Source of the DNA: Lacicoccus qingdaonensis
GTDB lineage: Bacteria; Bacillota; Bacilli; Staphylococcales; Salinicoccaceae
NCBI RefSeq assembly: GCF_900101075.1
Contig: NZ_FNFY01000014.1
Span: forward strand, 1 to 59,992
Length of the DNA stretch: 59,992 bases
Reading direction: 5' to 3'
Positions 31,914-41,501 of the stretch are shown piece after piece. Under the pieces are notes generated by a model. The model was not told the origin of the DNA and did no database searches. It saw nothing but the letters and a program-made list of their open reading frames with translations. Position 1 is the first letter of the stretch; the number at the start of each line of letters is the position of its first letter. A program made the position numbers and the translations under genes.

Positions 31914-33284
31914 ATGGAAAACTGGCTGAAAAAAGCATATGAGGATGTGCCTGAAAAAACCGCGGTAAAATACGGTGAAGAGACAATGACATATAAAGTT
32001 CTGTATGAAGAAGCACACTCCCTTGCCGGGAAAATAAAGTCACTTGGTGAGAAGCGGATCGGAGTCTATATATATAATTCGCTCGAGTCGTTGAAACTGA
32101 TTCATGCGCTGATGCAGGCCAAGGTGGAAATTGTATTTATCAATACAAGGCTGACGAATCGTGAAATCACAGTGCAGCTGGAAGACGTCAATGTGTCGAC
32201 GATTATTGCCACAAAGCCATTTGAGATTGACGGTTTTGAAGTCATTGGATTGGAAGTGCTCGATCAGCTGGAGCCTGTGGACTTTGAAGCCGGTTTTTCA
32301 GAAGAAGATACCTTGTCCATCATGTTCACTTCAGGGACGACGGGACGGGCCAAAGCGGTGAAGCAGACATACTTGAATCACTATGCTTCGGCAAAAGGCT
32401 GCGAAAGCAGATTCGGCTACGATTCTGACAGTGTATGGCTGCAGATCAACCCTATTTTCCATATTTCTGGCCTGTCGATCGTACTCAGGTCGGTAATCGC
32501 CCAATGCACAAATATTCTCGTGGATAAGTTTGATGAAGCAGAAATCGTTACTTTACTGAAAACGAATGATGTGACACATACAAGCCTCGTGCCGATCATG
32601 CTCGAGAGACTGATCGCCGTCAGCAATGATTTCGGAAGCCATCTGAAAGGCATCTTACTCGGCGGTGCCGGCGTGACTAAGAAGGTGTTGAAAGAAGCGC
32701 TGGATAACGGGCTGCCTGTATACAACTCATTCGGCATGACGGAAACATGCTCACAGATCGTCTCCATTCCGTATCATGATAAAAAAATATTGGACGGCAC
32801 GGTGGGTAAAGCTTTGAAAAATGTGAGCATTAAGACCGATGATAATGATGAACTGCTGGTCAGGGCGGATAATGTGACTCCGGGATATTTGAATGCACCG
32901 ATGGCACAGGCAGACGGATATTTCAAAACCGGGGATCTTGCACATATAGATGAAGAAGGGTATTTATACATTCTGGACCGCCGTAAAGATCTGATCATCA
33001 GCGGCGGAGAAAACATTTACCCGAAAGAGATTGAAGACAGGGTACATGAGGTCGACGGTGTCGAGGGCTGCGTGGTGGTTAAAGTGAAAGATGAGAAGTG
33101 GGGCGAAACGCCTGTACTGCTTGTGCATGGTGATAGGAACATTGAAGAAGATATATTGAACCATCTGAACGCGACACTTGCACGGTACAAAATGCCGAAA
33201 GAAATACATTTTGTCGATCACATCATAATGACTTCAACCGGCAAAGTATCCAGGCAGCAGAACTTTGAGCATTATATAAAATAA
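31914..33284 (+). CDS. menE: o-Succinylbenzoate-CoA ligase
   Basis: 456-residue ANL-family ligase. MFTSGTTGRAKAVKQT (about 140-155), NSFGMTETCSQIV (about 272), YFKTGDLAHIDEEG and RRKDLIISGGENIYPKEIE are all present, plus the C-terminal lysine in STGKVSRQQ. It activates o-succinylbenzoate for MenB. menC is not found next to it, although it is commonly adjacent in other Bacillales. A GTAGGA-type site precedes the ATG. Confidence 0.93.
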   Translation: MENWLKKAYEDVPEKTAVKYGEETMTYKVLYEEAHSLAGKIKSLGEKRIGVYIYNSLESLKLIHALMQAKVEIVFINTRLTNREITVQLEDVNVSTIIATKPFEIDGFEVIGLEVLDQLEPVDFEAGFSEEDTLSIMFTSGTTGRAKAVKQTYLNHYASAKGCESRFGYDSDSVWLQINPIFHISGLSIVLRSVIAQCTNILVDKFDEAEIVTLLKTNDVTHTSLVPIMLERLIAVSNDFGSHLKGILLGGAGVTKKVLKEALDNGLPVYNSFGMTETCSQIVSIPYHDKKILDGTVGKALKNVSIKTDDNDELLVRADNVTPGYLNAPMAQADGYFKTGDLAHIDEEGYLYILDRRKDLIISGGENIYPKEIEDRVHEVDGVEGCVVVKVKDEKWGETPVLLVHGDRNIEEDILNHLNATLARYKMPKEIHFVDHIIMTSTGKVSRQQNFEHYIK

Positions 33285-33310
33285 AAACAGCCCGGCTGTG
33301 CGGGCTATTT
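33285..33310. terminator. Bidirectional terminator between menE and yidD
   Basis: AGCCCG/CGGGCT stem; ATTTT follows on the plus strand and GTTTTTATTTT on the minus strand. It overlaps the yidD stop codon. Confidence 0.75.
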
Positions 33311-33553
33311 TCCGTTATTTTCATCCATATGGTTTTTAGGGTTCAGAGGGACAGGGTCAAAGCCGCCAGGATGGAACGGATGACATTTGAGTATACGTTT
33401 TATCGCCATATAGCCGCCTTTCAGCCCCCCGTGTTCCTGGACTGCTTCGATGCCGTAATTGCTGCATGTCGGATAGAACCTGCATGAAGGCGGGAACATC
33501 GGTGAGATGGCTTTCTGATAAAAGCGGAATAATATAATCAGGATTTTTTTCAT
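33305..33553 (-). CDS. yidD: Membrane protein insertion efficiency factor
   Basis: 82 residues. The family pattern [24 protein letters not shown] and [18 protein letters not shown] is complete, including the conserved cysteines. It is a small amphipathic membrane-associated protein that helps YidC-dependent insertion. B. subtilis YtjA lies in the same neighbourhood (near ytkD and the men genes). Confidence 0.92.
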   Translation of the reverse strand: MKKILIILFRFYQKAISPMFPPSCRFYPTCSNYGIEAVQEHGGLKGGYMAIKRILKCHPFHPGGFDPVPLNPKNHMDENNGK

Positions 33554-33632
33554 AGTTTCACCAAGTTTTTTATTAATTTACACATATGATATCGGGTAAA
33601 TTGAGATTAAGCAAACAAAGGATGTTGATGAA

Positions 33633-34097
33633 ATGAAAGAGTTTACGGATTTTGAAGGCAGAAAAGTGACATTTATAAAAGAGCATGTTGAAAATACGAA
33701 ACATGTGCTGGCAATTCCAATGTTTAATCATCAATACTTGTTTACCCGTCATAAAATACGTGGAATTGAATTTCCCGGCGGCAAGGTTGAATCAGGCGAA
33801 ACATTGGAAGAAGCGGTCCAGAGAGAACTGTTTGAAGAGACAGGTGCCGCCGCCGAAAGCCTGAAATTTGTCGGAACGTACACCGTCCATGCAAAAAAAC
33901 CTTTTAACAAGGCAGTCTATTATATCGAAGTGAAAGATCTGTTCTTTAAATGTGAGTACCTTGAGACGCACGGGCCAGAATTGTTTGATGACGCTGAAGC
34001 AATACATGAAGAAGACAGAAGCGTGCTGCTTGATGATGAGTGCATCCATTATTTGTATGAAATGAGCAGGGAAGATGAATTTTTCGGTGGCGGGTGA
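33633..34097 (+). CDS. Nudix hydrolase, YtkD-like nucleoside triphosphatase
   Basis: 154 residues with a full Nudix box, GGKVESGETLEEAVQRELFE-ETGA (about 49-72), preceded by GIEFP. The position next to yidD and the men genes, and the spacing of motifs, match B. subtilis YtkD, which removes oxidised guanine nucleotides and also acts on RNA 5' ends. That specific role is inference from family. The 51-bp tandem repeat region begins about 30 bp after its stop codon. Confidence 0.82.
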   Translation: MKEFTDFEGRKVTFIKEHVENTKHVLAIPMFNHQYLFTRHKIRGIEFPGGKVESGETLEEAVQRELFEETGAAAESLKFVGTYTVHAKKPFNKAVYYIEVKDLFFKCEYLETHGPELFDDAEAIHEEDRSVLLDDECIHYLYEMSREDEFFGGG

Positions 34098-34123
34098 GGC
34101 TTTTATTCGGTTTGAACGGATAA

Positions 34124-34306
34124 AAATACTTGCTCAAATCTAATTGGGACTGTCAAATCGATCTGTACTTGTTTAAACTGTTGTTCAAATCGAATTCAGC
34201 GTTGAAAATCGATTTAAAGCAGTACAAAATGCATGTCAAATCGAAAATGGATGCAAAATCCGATTTCAAGCAGTTGAAATTGACTATCAAATCGAAAAGA
34301 ATATGA
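34124..34306. repeat. Degenerate 51-bp tandem repeat (about 3.4 units) with an open reading frame
   Basis: Units begin at 34134, 34185, 34236 and 34287 with TCAAATC(G/T)A. Units 2 and 3 are identical at about two thirds of positions, sharing CGATTTnAAGCAGT in the second half; unit 1 is more diverged. Each unit also holds an inverted pair (AAATCGA / TCGATTT). The plus strand stays open through all units for 60 codons without an ATG or ribosome binding site. It reads as a 17-residue repeat of the form xxKSxxxxxxDLxxxKL. It lies between the Nudix gene and the terminator of the opuA operon. Confidence 0.7.
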
Positions 34307-34314
34307 TTTCAACA

Positions 34315-34357
34315 ATAAAAAGCCCCTTGACATCTGTAAATGATGTCAAGGGGTTAA
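34315..34357 (-). terminator. Terminator of the opuA-type operon
   Basis: 12-bp perfect stem CCCCTTGACATC/GATGTCAAGGGG with a seven-base loop; CTTTTTATT follows on the minus strand. Confidence 0.85.
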
Positions 34358-34363
34358 CTTGTA

Positions 34364-35287
34364 TTACTCAGTCCACTCTGAAACTACATCCTGGTTATCT
34401 TCAACCCAGGCTTCTGCTGCTTCCTGAGGTGAAGCACCTTGTTCGATTTCAAGCATGACTTCTTCCATTTGTTCTGTTTCCCAGAAGAAGTTATCAAGAA
34501 CGCTGTAAGCATGCGGGCTGTCTGCCTCTAAATCCTGTCTGACGATTGTGTTGATCGTTTCAGCTTCACCGAAAGTACCTTCCGGGTCTTCAAGATATTT
34601 AAGGTCGAATTCCTGGAATTTCCAGTGTGGTGACCAGCCTGTAACAACGATTTCCTCGCCATTTTCAATTGCAGAGCGGAGCTCTGTCGCCATAGCACCA
34701 GATGATGAAGTCTGAACTTCCCAATCGCTGAGGTTATCGTAATCTTCACCTACAGCACGTTCAGCTGCCTGTACAACACCAGCACCTGGCTCGATACCAG
34801 TAACTGTCTGGTTCGCTTCATCGCTTAAGTCTGCGATTGAATCAACAGGGAAATCTTCAGGGACTACCATACCGATTGCCGCACCTTCCAGGTTTGGACC
34901 AAGGTCTACAATCTGATCTTCGTACTCTTCATAAAGATTACCGTGAGTCAGCGGCAGCCAAGCTGCCACCATGCCGTCTGCTTCGTCTGTAGCAACTGAC
35001 TGCCACATTACAGCATTATCAAGCGGTGTAATTTCAACGTTATACCCTTCGTCTTCCAATACTTTCTGCATTACGTGAGTGGAAGCAATTTCTGTATCCC
35101 ATTCAACGTAAGATAGAGTGATGTCTTCTTCACCTAAGTCACTGCTGCCTTCTGAACCATTTTCCTCTGTAGACTCAGCGCTCTCATCAGTGCCTTCTTC
35201 ACCACTGTCAGATTCGTCTGCGCCGCCGCAGGCAGCCAGCACAAGTGAAAGAACGGCCGTTAAAAATAATAGATGCCATTTCTTCAT
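34364..35287 (-). CDS. opuAC: Glycine betaine ABC transporter substrate-binding lipoprotein
   Basis: 307 residues. Signal peptide with lipobox LAAC, then an acidic/serine linker, then an OpuAC-type periplasmic-binding fold starting at about 55 (ITLSYVEWDTEIASTHVMQKVLEDEGY). The tryptophans in VEWDTE, VMWQSV and VTGWSPHW fit the aromatic cage for quaternary amines. It binds betaine outside the membrane for the permease and ATPase encoded upstream in the same operon. Confidence 0.88.
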   Translation of the reverse strand: MKKWHLLFLTAVLSLVLAACGGADESDSGEEGTDESAESTEENGSEGSSDLGEEDITLSYVEWDTEIASTHVMQKVLEDEGYNVEITPLDNAVMWQSVATDEADGMVAAWLPLTHGNLYEEYEDQIVDLGPNLEGAAIGMVVPEDFPVDSIADLSDEANQTVTGIEPGAGVVQAAERAVGEDYDNLSDWEVQTSSSGAMATELRSAIENGEEIVVTGWSPHWKFQEFDLKYLEDPEGTFGEAETINTIVRQDLEADSPHAYSVLDNFFWETEQMEEVMLEIEQGASPQEAAEAWVEDNQDVVSEWTE

Positions 35288-35312
35288 AAATAAACTCCTC
35301 CTATAAAATATA

Positions 35313-36152
35313 TTATTTATTTGAATTGCTGGTCTGGGTAAATCTATCTATGATAATTGCCAAGATAACTATTCCCAGTCCGGCAACAAATCCCGGTCCT
35401 ACTTGAGCTCTCTGTAGTGAACTCAATACTTCAGTGCCCAGTCCTGGCGCACCGATCATTGATGCAATGACAACCATGGAAAGTGCAAGCATGATCGTCT
35501 GGTTAATTCCTGCCATAATTGACGGTCTGGCAAGAGGAAGCTGTACTTTAAGTAATTTCTGCATCGGTGTTGTACCGAATGAATTACTGGCTTCAATCAA
35601 TTCTTCCGAAATCTGTCTGATACCCAGATTTGTCAAACGGATGGTCGGCGGCGATGCGAAAATGACGGATGCGAATACACCCGGCACCATACCGATACCG
35701 AAAAATGCCACTGCCGGTATTAAGTATACGAAAGCAGGCATCGTCTGCATCAAGTCGAGTATGGGTTTAATAATCATCTCAAAAGTATTGCTCCTGGACA
35801 TTAAAATTCCAAGCGGCACACCGATGATGATTGAAATCAAGCCGGCAATGATGACGAGAGTCATCGTATCAATCAGATTTTCCCATAATCCCTGGTTATA
35901 TATGAACAATAGTCCAATACCGATAAGAATAGGGGAGAGCACTTTTTTCTTCATAAAGATGGCGGATAACGCCATGACGATGAGAATGAATAATACAGGC
36001 GGAATGAATTCCAGCCCGGCGATTATCCAGTTCATCAAAGTGCCCAGATAATTATTTATCGGATCGAAGATGAAGTTGAATGCACTGGTGAGCCATCTGA
36101 CAAAATCTGAAGTCCATTCGGAAAGTGGGAGGCGAGGTATGTTATCTAACAT
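35313..36152 (-). CDS. opuAB: Glycine betaine ABC transporter permease
   Basis: 279 residues with about seven hydrophobic segments and the permease EAA-type loop ([24 protein letters not shown]). The N-terminus [14 protein letters not shown] is characteristic of OpuAB/ProW. The start at 36152 follows GAGGTGG and overlaps the ATPase gene by 11 bp, giving translational coupling. Confidence 0.88.
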   Translation of the reverse strand: MLDNIPRLPLSEWTSDFVRWLTSAFNFIFDPINNYLGTLMNWIIAGLEFIPPVLFILIVMALSAIFMKKKVLSPILIGIGLLFIYNQGLWENLIDTMTLVIIAGLISIIIGVPLGILMSRSNTFEMIIKPILDLMQTMPAFVYLIPAVAFFGIGMVPGVFASVIFASPPTIRLTNLGIRQISEELIEASNSFGTTPMQKLLKVQLPLARPSIMAGINQTIMLALSMVVIASMIGAPGLGTEVLSSLQRAQVGPGFVAGLGIVILAIIIDRFTQTSNSNK

Positions 36153-37182
36153 CTTCTTCCACCTCATTTCCAACAGCAAGAACTTCGAATACTTTATTAA
36201 ACTCCACTATGCCGACAACTTCGTCATTTTCCTTCACTGTTAACTCTGTGATGCCGTTTTTAAATGATTCATATGACTTGTATAAAAGATCTTCAGAATC
36301 AATCGCAGGGTTGGCATCGGTGTTTTCCTGGGGGGTTGCCGGCCGCATAATATGTTTCACTTTCAGTACTTTCGAGCGGTCGATATCTTTAACGAATGCT
36401 TTAACGTAGTCGTTTGCAGGATTTGTAACGATTTCTTCCGGTGTACCGACCTGTGCGATTTCTCCGTCTTTCATCAGAGCGATGCGGTCGCCGATACTCA
36501 GCGCCTCATCCAGGTCGTGAGTGATGAAGACAATTGTTTTCTGCATTTTTTGCTGCAGCTGAAGCAGTTCATTCTGCATCTCTTTTCTGATCAGAGGATC
36601 AAGTGCAGAGAAGGCTTCATCCATCAGCAGAATATCCGTATCATTGGCAAGCGCCCGGGCAAGGCCGACCCGCTGCTGCATACCGCCGGAAAGCTGGCTT
36701 GGTTTTTGATCTTTATAACCGTCCAGCCCAACCAGTTTCAGTGCATGCTCAGCTTTTTCCATTCTTTCTTTCTTTGGAACATTCCGTACTTCAAGACCGA
36801 AAGCGGTATTATCCAAAACGGTTTTAAAAGGAAACAGTGCAAAGCTCTGAAAAACCATGCTGAAGTTTTCTCTTCTGAATTCTCTTAATTCAGAAGTACT
36901 CAATTTTGAAACGTTCTTACCTTTAACCATCAAGTCACCGGTCGTTGGATCTATGAGACGGTTGATTAAACGTATCAGGGTGGATTTACCGCTGCCTGAC
37001 AGCCCCATGACAACGAAAACTTCACTTTTCTCAATCGTCAGATCCGCTGACTTTACAGCTACAGTCGATCCGGTTTCACTTAAAATTTCATTTTTGGTTT
37101 TATTTTTATGTAATAATTCTTCCACTTCTTTGGTGTAGGCACCAAAGATCTTTGTGACATCCTTGATTTCAATAACACTCAA
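36142..37182 (-). CDS. opuAA: Glycine betaine ABC transporter ATPase
   Basis: 346 residues. Walker [10 protein letters not shown] (about 60), Q-loop [10 protein letters not shown], signature LSGGMQQR, Walker B ILLMDEAF and switch FITHDLDEA are complete. The C-terminal regulatory region is short (about 80 residues, one CBS-like half ending [11 protein letters not shown]), whereas many OpuAA proteins carry a full CBS pair. AAGGA lies nine bases before a TTG at 37182, which is taken as start; an ATG at 37191 would overlap the ribosome binding site. First gene of the three-gene betaine import operon. Confidence 0.87.
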   Translation of the reverse strand: MSVIEIKDVTKIFGAYTKEVEELLHKNKTKNEILSETGSTVAVKSADLTIEKSEVFVVMGLSGSGKSTLIRLINRLIDPTTGDLMVKGKNVSKLSTSELREFRRENFSMVFQSFALFPFKTVLDNTAFGLEVRNVPKKERMEKAEHALKLVGLDGYKDQKPSQLSGGMQQRVGLARALANDTDILLMDEAFSALDPLIRKEMQNELLQLQQKMQKTIVFITHDLDEALSIGDRIALMKDGEIAQVGTPEEIVTNPANDYVKAFVKDIDRSKVLKVKHIMRPATPQENTDANPAIDSEDLLYKSYESFKNGITELTVKENDEVVGIVEFNKVFEVLAVGNEVEEDVR

Positions 37183-37221
37183 AATTATCATTCCTTGCTT
37201 GATGATTAGATTTATGTGCAA

Positions 37222-37557
37222 TGAACATATATTGTGATTAATTCTTGACCTTATTTAACGTAACACAGTGAAATACATAAATCAAACCAGCTTAGTAAAA
37301 AATTACTAGTTAACATTTAAATATTACTATTTAAAAGTAACCGTGCAAATGTGGTTACTTATTATAAAAAATTTTCCATTTAATGCTGTTATGATTTCGC
37401 GCAGTATATTGACTTCTATAACCACAAACGATTACAACAATTAAACAGCCTGGCACCGGTATGATTTCGGGTACAGGCTGTTGCATAATTGTTTTATTAT
37501 TTTAGTGTCTACTTGAAGGGCAGCGGTTCAGTTATGCCAGGAAAGTATGATTTATTC
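37222..37557. other. Intergenic region between opuAA and the peptide-binding protein gene
   Basis: AT-rich, no credible ORF. A hairpin ACAGCCTG/CAGGCTGT (37448-37484) with a long loop may be a weak terminator for the minus-strand gene region. A possible opuAA promoter (TTGATT-17-TACGTT on the minus strand, about 37255-37285) is only a fair match. Confidence 0.4.
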
Positions 37558-39378
37558 CTATTCACTGAATCCTACTCTGTATAAGTGTGTTTCCTCATCA
37601 AATCCTGTTTCTTCACTCCAATTCATTACATCCTCACTCACGGGTGTGACGTATGAGAAATTCAGCGTTGGTATCACCGGAATTTCTTCTATCATCAGTT
37701 CCTGCCACTCATCATAAATTTCAATCCGTCTATCTATATCCAGTGCTTCCTGTGAGTTACCCTGAGTCAAAAGTTCTGTACTTTCGTCTGATTCATAGCG
37801 TGTGTAATTGAATGGGGCATCGGCACCGTAGAACTGGTCAGGGTTTACGTCAGTACCGACATTCCATGATGCTTCGTAAATATCGATATCTGAATCGTCG
37901 TTTTCCACCATATCATAAAAAGTGTTGAATTCTGTCAACCGGTTATCGACAAGTCTGACATGGAGGCCTACAGCTCTCCAGGACTGCATCAAATAGTTTG
38001 CAAATGGTTCTGCGACATCACCGCCTGACATTGCAAGATAGCTGATTTCAAGCGGTTCTCCGTCAGGTGTCTCCCTGAATCCGTCATCGTCTATGTCTTC
38101 ATAGCCGGCTTCATCCAAAATACGGTTTGCTTCATCAGGATCGTATTCTGGAACATCAAGATCATCTTTATGGAATCCTTCGTGAACAGGTGACATTACT
38201 GAAGATGCTTTCCAAGCAAGTCCGTTGAAGAAATTTTCTCCCATGGCATCAAGTTCAATCGCATGCCACATGGCACGTCTGAGATTGACATCTCCCATTT
38301 TCATCTCATCCGGTTTATAATCCACCTGTCCATTTTCTTCATCCCATTCTCCGAGTTTGAAACCGATGTATCCATAAGAGTTCTGAAGCTGCATCAGCCA
38401 TTCGACACCTTCCATGTCATGTACATCAGGAAATTGTGTTGAAGGAAATGATGCAGCGACATCAATTTCACCACTTTCCATCGCATTGGCAATGGAGGAG
38501 GGCGGAATCACACTGACTTCCATACCGTCAAGCTGTGGTTCACCTCTCCAGTAATCTTCAAATTTGGTCAGTGATATCGTTTCTCCTGTCACGATTGAAT
38601 CCACTTTATACGGTCCGAGACCGATTGGATTTTCCCTTGTTTCAGGTGCTGAAGCCATATCTTCAATATCGACACCTTCATAGTGGTGTTCCGGGAAAGC
38701 ATAAAACCAGAAACCACCCGAAGTGAGGGATGGTGCAAGTTCCTTATATGTAAACACAGCGGTGTCATCATCAATCACTTCTATTCCTGAGATTTCATCC
38801 GCGTCACCGGATTTATATTCGTCATATCCTTCAATAAGAGTGAACCCGTCTGTTGTTCCTCTTACACCGTCATAATCAGGATGACCTATTACTTCGTACG
38901 AAGCGACATAATCCTGGATGGTCAAAGGCTCTCCATCATGCCAGTATACGTCTTCGGCAACGGTGAAGGTTACAGTGCTGTCTTCTTCATTCATATCAAA
39001 ATGAATCGCACCTTCATTTGTAAATTGCATATTTTCATCTGAAGTGAACACTGATTCATCAAAGAACCCAAGCATAGTCATGTCTGGTGTACCAGTATAA
39101 AAATTATAATTCAGCGTACCTTCAAAAGGTGTACTGGATGAATAACCGATATTGAGTGTACCTTCACCTGTGGGATCCCCGGTATTCGACACAGTCTGCG
39201 GAAAGTCCTCATAGTCAAACAGTTCATTCCCATCCGATTCATCGTTTTCTACAGTCTCATCGTCAGCGGCGGCATTATCACCAGTCTCAGGCTCAGGCGG
39301 ATCGTCACCACATGCTGTAAGAAGCAGGCTCATTGTAAAAAATAAAAGCAGCATTCTAATACTGAATCCTTGTTTCAT
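37558..39378 (-). CDS. Oligopeptide ABC transporter substrate-binding lipoprotein (OppA/AppA type)
   Basis: 606 residues, SBP family 5. Signal peptide with lipobox LTAC, an acidic linker, then the family signature region (VYWHDGEPLTIQDYVASYE at about 155-173) and the C-terminal lobe with DEANRILDEAGYEDIDDDG. It binds peptides outside the cell. No permease or ATPase genes are adjacent, so it must use components encoded elsewhere. The start at 39378 has GGGGAG seven bases upstream. A cre site lies in the leader, implying carbon catabolite control. Confidence 0.87.
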   Translation of the reverse strand: MKQGFSIRMLLLFFTMSLLLTACGDDPPEPETGDNAAADDETVENDESDGNELFDYEDFPQTVSNTGDPTGEGTLNIGYSSSTPFEGTLNYNFYTGTPDMTMLGFFDESVFTSDENMQFTNEGAIHFDMNEEDSTVTFTVAEDVYWHDGEPLTIQDYVASYEVIGHPDYDGVRGTTDGFTLIEGYDEYKSGDADEISGIEVIDDDTAVFTYKELAPSLTSGGFWFYAFPEHHYEGVDIEDMASAPETRENPIGLGPYKVDSIVTGETISLTKFEDYWRGEPQLDGMEVSVIPPSSIANAMESGEIDVAASFPSTQFPDVHDMEGVEWLMQLQNSYGYIGFKLGEWDEENGQVDYKPDEMKMGDVNLRRAMWHAIELDAMGENFFNGLAWKASSVMSPVHEGFHKDDLDVPEYDPDEANRILDEAGYEDIDDDGFRETPDGEPLEISYLAMSGGDVAEPFANYLMQSWRAVGLHVRLVDNRLTEFNTFYDMVENDDSDIDIYEASWNVGTDVNPDQFYGADAPFNYTRYESDESTELLTQGNSQEALDIDRRIEIYDEWQELMIEEIPVIPTLNFSYVTPVSEDVMNWSEETGFDEETHLYRVGFSE

Positions 39379-39396
39379 GTAATTCTCCCCTCGTTT

Positions 39397-39410
39397 TGAA
39401 ATCGCTTTCA
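39397..39410. promoter_or_regulatory. cre site upstream of the peptide-binding lipoprotein gene
   Basis: TGAAATCGCTTTCA (TGAAAGCGATTTCA on the other strand) is a near-palindromic full cre match, 19 bp upstream of the start codon. At this position CcpA would act as a roadblock or block initiation. Confidence 0.65.
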
Positions 39411-39544
39411 TATAAATGTTATCACAAACTCATGTAAAGTACACTATTATTTCAAATTTTCTAATAATTTTAAAGAGATAAAAATAAGGGGTGAAAGCTT
39501 ATAAGACTTTGATATCTTATTGGAGAATCCTATTTCTGGGCAGT

Positions 39545-39590
39545 AAGAAAGGAAAACCTTCCATTTAAATAAGATTAAATGGAAGGTTGA
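39545..39590 (-). terminator. Terminator of pckA
   Basis: AACCTTCCATTTAA-loop-AAATGGAAGGTT on the minus strand followed by TTCCTTTC. Confidence 0.7.
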
Positions 39591-39607
39591 TTGTAATTAT
39601 TAAACTA

Positions 39608-41182
39608 TTAAAATCCGCCTTTTTGAGCAATCTCTGTCGACTGTTCTCCGAATTTATCAAAGTTTTCCTTGAATAATTCTTTCAGATTATTCGCTTTCTC
39701 ATCATAGCCTTCTTTATCCAGCCATGTATTTTTAGGCATCAGCAGTTCATCAGGTACTCCTGTAACGGATACAGGAACATTCAGGCCGAATGTATCATCT
39801 TTTTCAAATTCTCCAAGTTCCAGTTCACCACTGATGGCACGGCGGATCATAGTACGTGTGTGTGTCAGATCCATACGTTTACCGATACCGTAACCGCCGC
39901 CGGTCCATCCGGTATTGACCAGGTAGACGTTGACATCGTGCTTATCGATGAGACGGCCCAGCATTTTGGCGTATACCGTTGCTTCCAAAGGAAGGAACGG
40001 TGAACCGAAGCATGAAGAGAATACAGGCTGAGGTTCTGTTACTCCTCTTTCCGTACCTGCCAGTTTCGATGTGAATCCGCTCAGGAAGTGATACATCGAC
40101 TGATCTTTGTCCAATTTACTGATTGGAGGAAGGACACCGAATGCATCTGCTGTCAGGAATACAATCGTCTTAGGATGTCCGGCTACTGACGGAATGCGTG
40201 CATTGTCGATATAGTGGAGCGGGTAGGCTGCACGGGTATTTTCAGTCAATGTTTTATCTTCATAATCCGGGGTGCCTTCTTCGTCCAGAACAACGTTTTC
40301 GAGTACTGTTCCAAATTTAATGGCACTGAAAATTTCAGGTTCCTTTTCTGCAGAGAGATCGATCGTTTTTGCATAGCAGCCGCCTTCGATATTGAAGACA
40401 CCCTCGTCATTCCAGCCGTGCTCATCGTCACCGATCAGATCACGGTGAGGATCTGCAGATAAAGTCGTTTTGCCTGTGCCAGACAGGCCGAAGAATAGGG
40501 CAACGTCTTTGTTTTCGCCGACGTTCGCTGAACAGTGCATGCTCATGACACCTTTTTCAGGCAGCAGGTAGTTCATAATGGAGAAGATGGATTTTTTCAT
40601 TTCTCCCGCATACTCCGTACCGCCGATCAAAATGACACCTTTTTTTAGTGAGACGATGACAAATGCCTCGGAGTTCGTGCCATCAACTGAAGGATCTGCT
40701 TTAAAGGTCGGTGCAGATACGATGGTGAACTGTGGATCGATACCGAGTGCCTCTTCTTTAGTGTCCGGACGGATGAAGAGATTTTGAACGAACAGGTTGT
40801 GCCAGCTGAATTCATTGATGACCTGCAGGTCCAGGCGGGTGGATTCATCAGCACCGGCATATCCTTTGAACACAAAAGTTTCATCTTTGGAATTTAAATG
40901 ATCAATCACTTTTTCAAAAAGATTATCAAAAATCTCTTCTGAAATCGGCTGGTTTACTTCACCCCAGTGAATTTTGTGGCTGGATACGTTATCTTCCACT
41001 ATGAAGCGGTCTTTCGGACTGCGTCCTGTGTATTTGCCGGTTTCTGCTTTTAGAGCGCCTGTATCAGTTAAAGCGCCTTCACCTCTTCTTAATGAAGCGG
41101 TAACAAGTTGTGGCGCAGAAAGTTGGACTTCTGTTGTATCTTTGGATACTAACTTTGAGATTAAATCGGAATGGTTGACCAT
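39608..41182 (-). CDS. pckA: Phosphoenolpyruvate carboxykinase (ATP)
   Basis: 524 residues. RSPKDRFIV, the P-loop [11 protein letters not shown] (about 235), GDDEHGW and the C-terminal [14 protein letters not shown] are all present. It converts oxaloacetate and ATP to PEP, the entry to gluconeogenesis. TGGAGG lies nine bases before the ATG. An extended -10 (TGTTATACT, minus strand, around 41226-41233) lies about 45 bp upstream. It is divergent from metK with one lipoprotein gene between, an arrangement conserved in Bacillales. It pairs logically with the cre-controlled fad operon for growth on lipids. Confidence 0.96.
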   Translation of the reverse strand: MVNHSDLISKLVSKDTTEVQLSAPQLVTASLRRGEGALTDTGALKAETGKYTGRSPKDRFIVEDNVSSHKIHWGEVNQPISEEIFDNLFEKVIDHLNSKDETFVFKGYAGADESTRLDLQVINEFSWHNLFVQNLFIRPDTKEEALGIDPQFTIVSAPTFKADPSVDGTNSEAFVIVSLKKGVILIGGTEYAGEMKKSIFSIMNYLLPEKGVMSMHCSANVGENKDVALFFGLSGTGKTTLSADPHRDLIGDDEHGWNDEGVFNIEGGCYAKTIDLSAEKEPEIFSAIKFGTVLENVVLDEEGTPDYEDKTLTENTRAAYPLHYIDNARIPSVAGHPKTIVFLTADAFGVLPPISKLDKDQSMYHFLSGFTSKLAGTERGVTEPQPVFSSCFGSPFLPLEATVYAKMLGRLIDKHDVNVYLVNTGWTGGGYGIGKRMDLTHTRTMIRRAISGELELGEFEKDDTFGLNVPVSVTGVPDELLMPKNTWLDKEGYDEKANNLKELFKENFDKFGEQSTEIAQKGGF

Positions 41183-41501
41183 ATGTATGCCTCCAGGAGT
41201 TTATTTTAATGTACCAATTGCAAATAGTATAACACATTAATAAATGAGGTGACACATTAAATCAGTACATTATTAACTTTAGATTAATGATACTATCTGC
41301 ATTTTAAAATGTTAAGCTCAGTCTTGTTGAAAGTGGTTAATTTACACGATTAAAATCTTTGAAAAAGCAGAAAATTTGCAGCGATTATGAATGAGTTATA
41401 TACCAAATGTGAAATATTATCAAGAATGTGGGCTATTATCTTATATTTAAATGAAAATAGTATATAATTAGATGTAAATATATAGAAAAGGAGCAAGTAA
41501 A

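Noticed and set aside
34124-34306. CRISPR array
   Set aside because: The repeats are directly contiguous and degenerate along their whole length, without unique spacers, and no cas genes are present.
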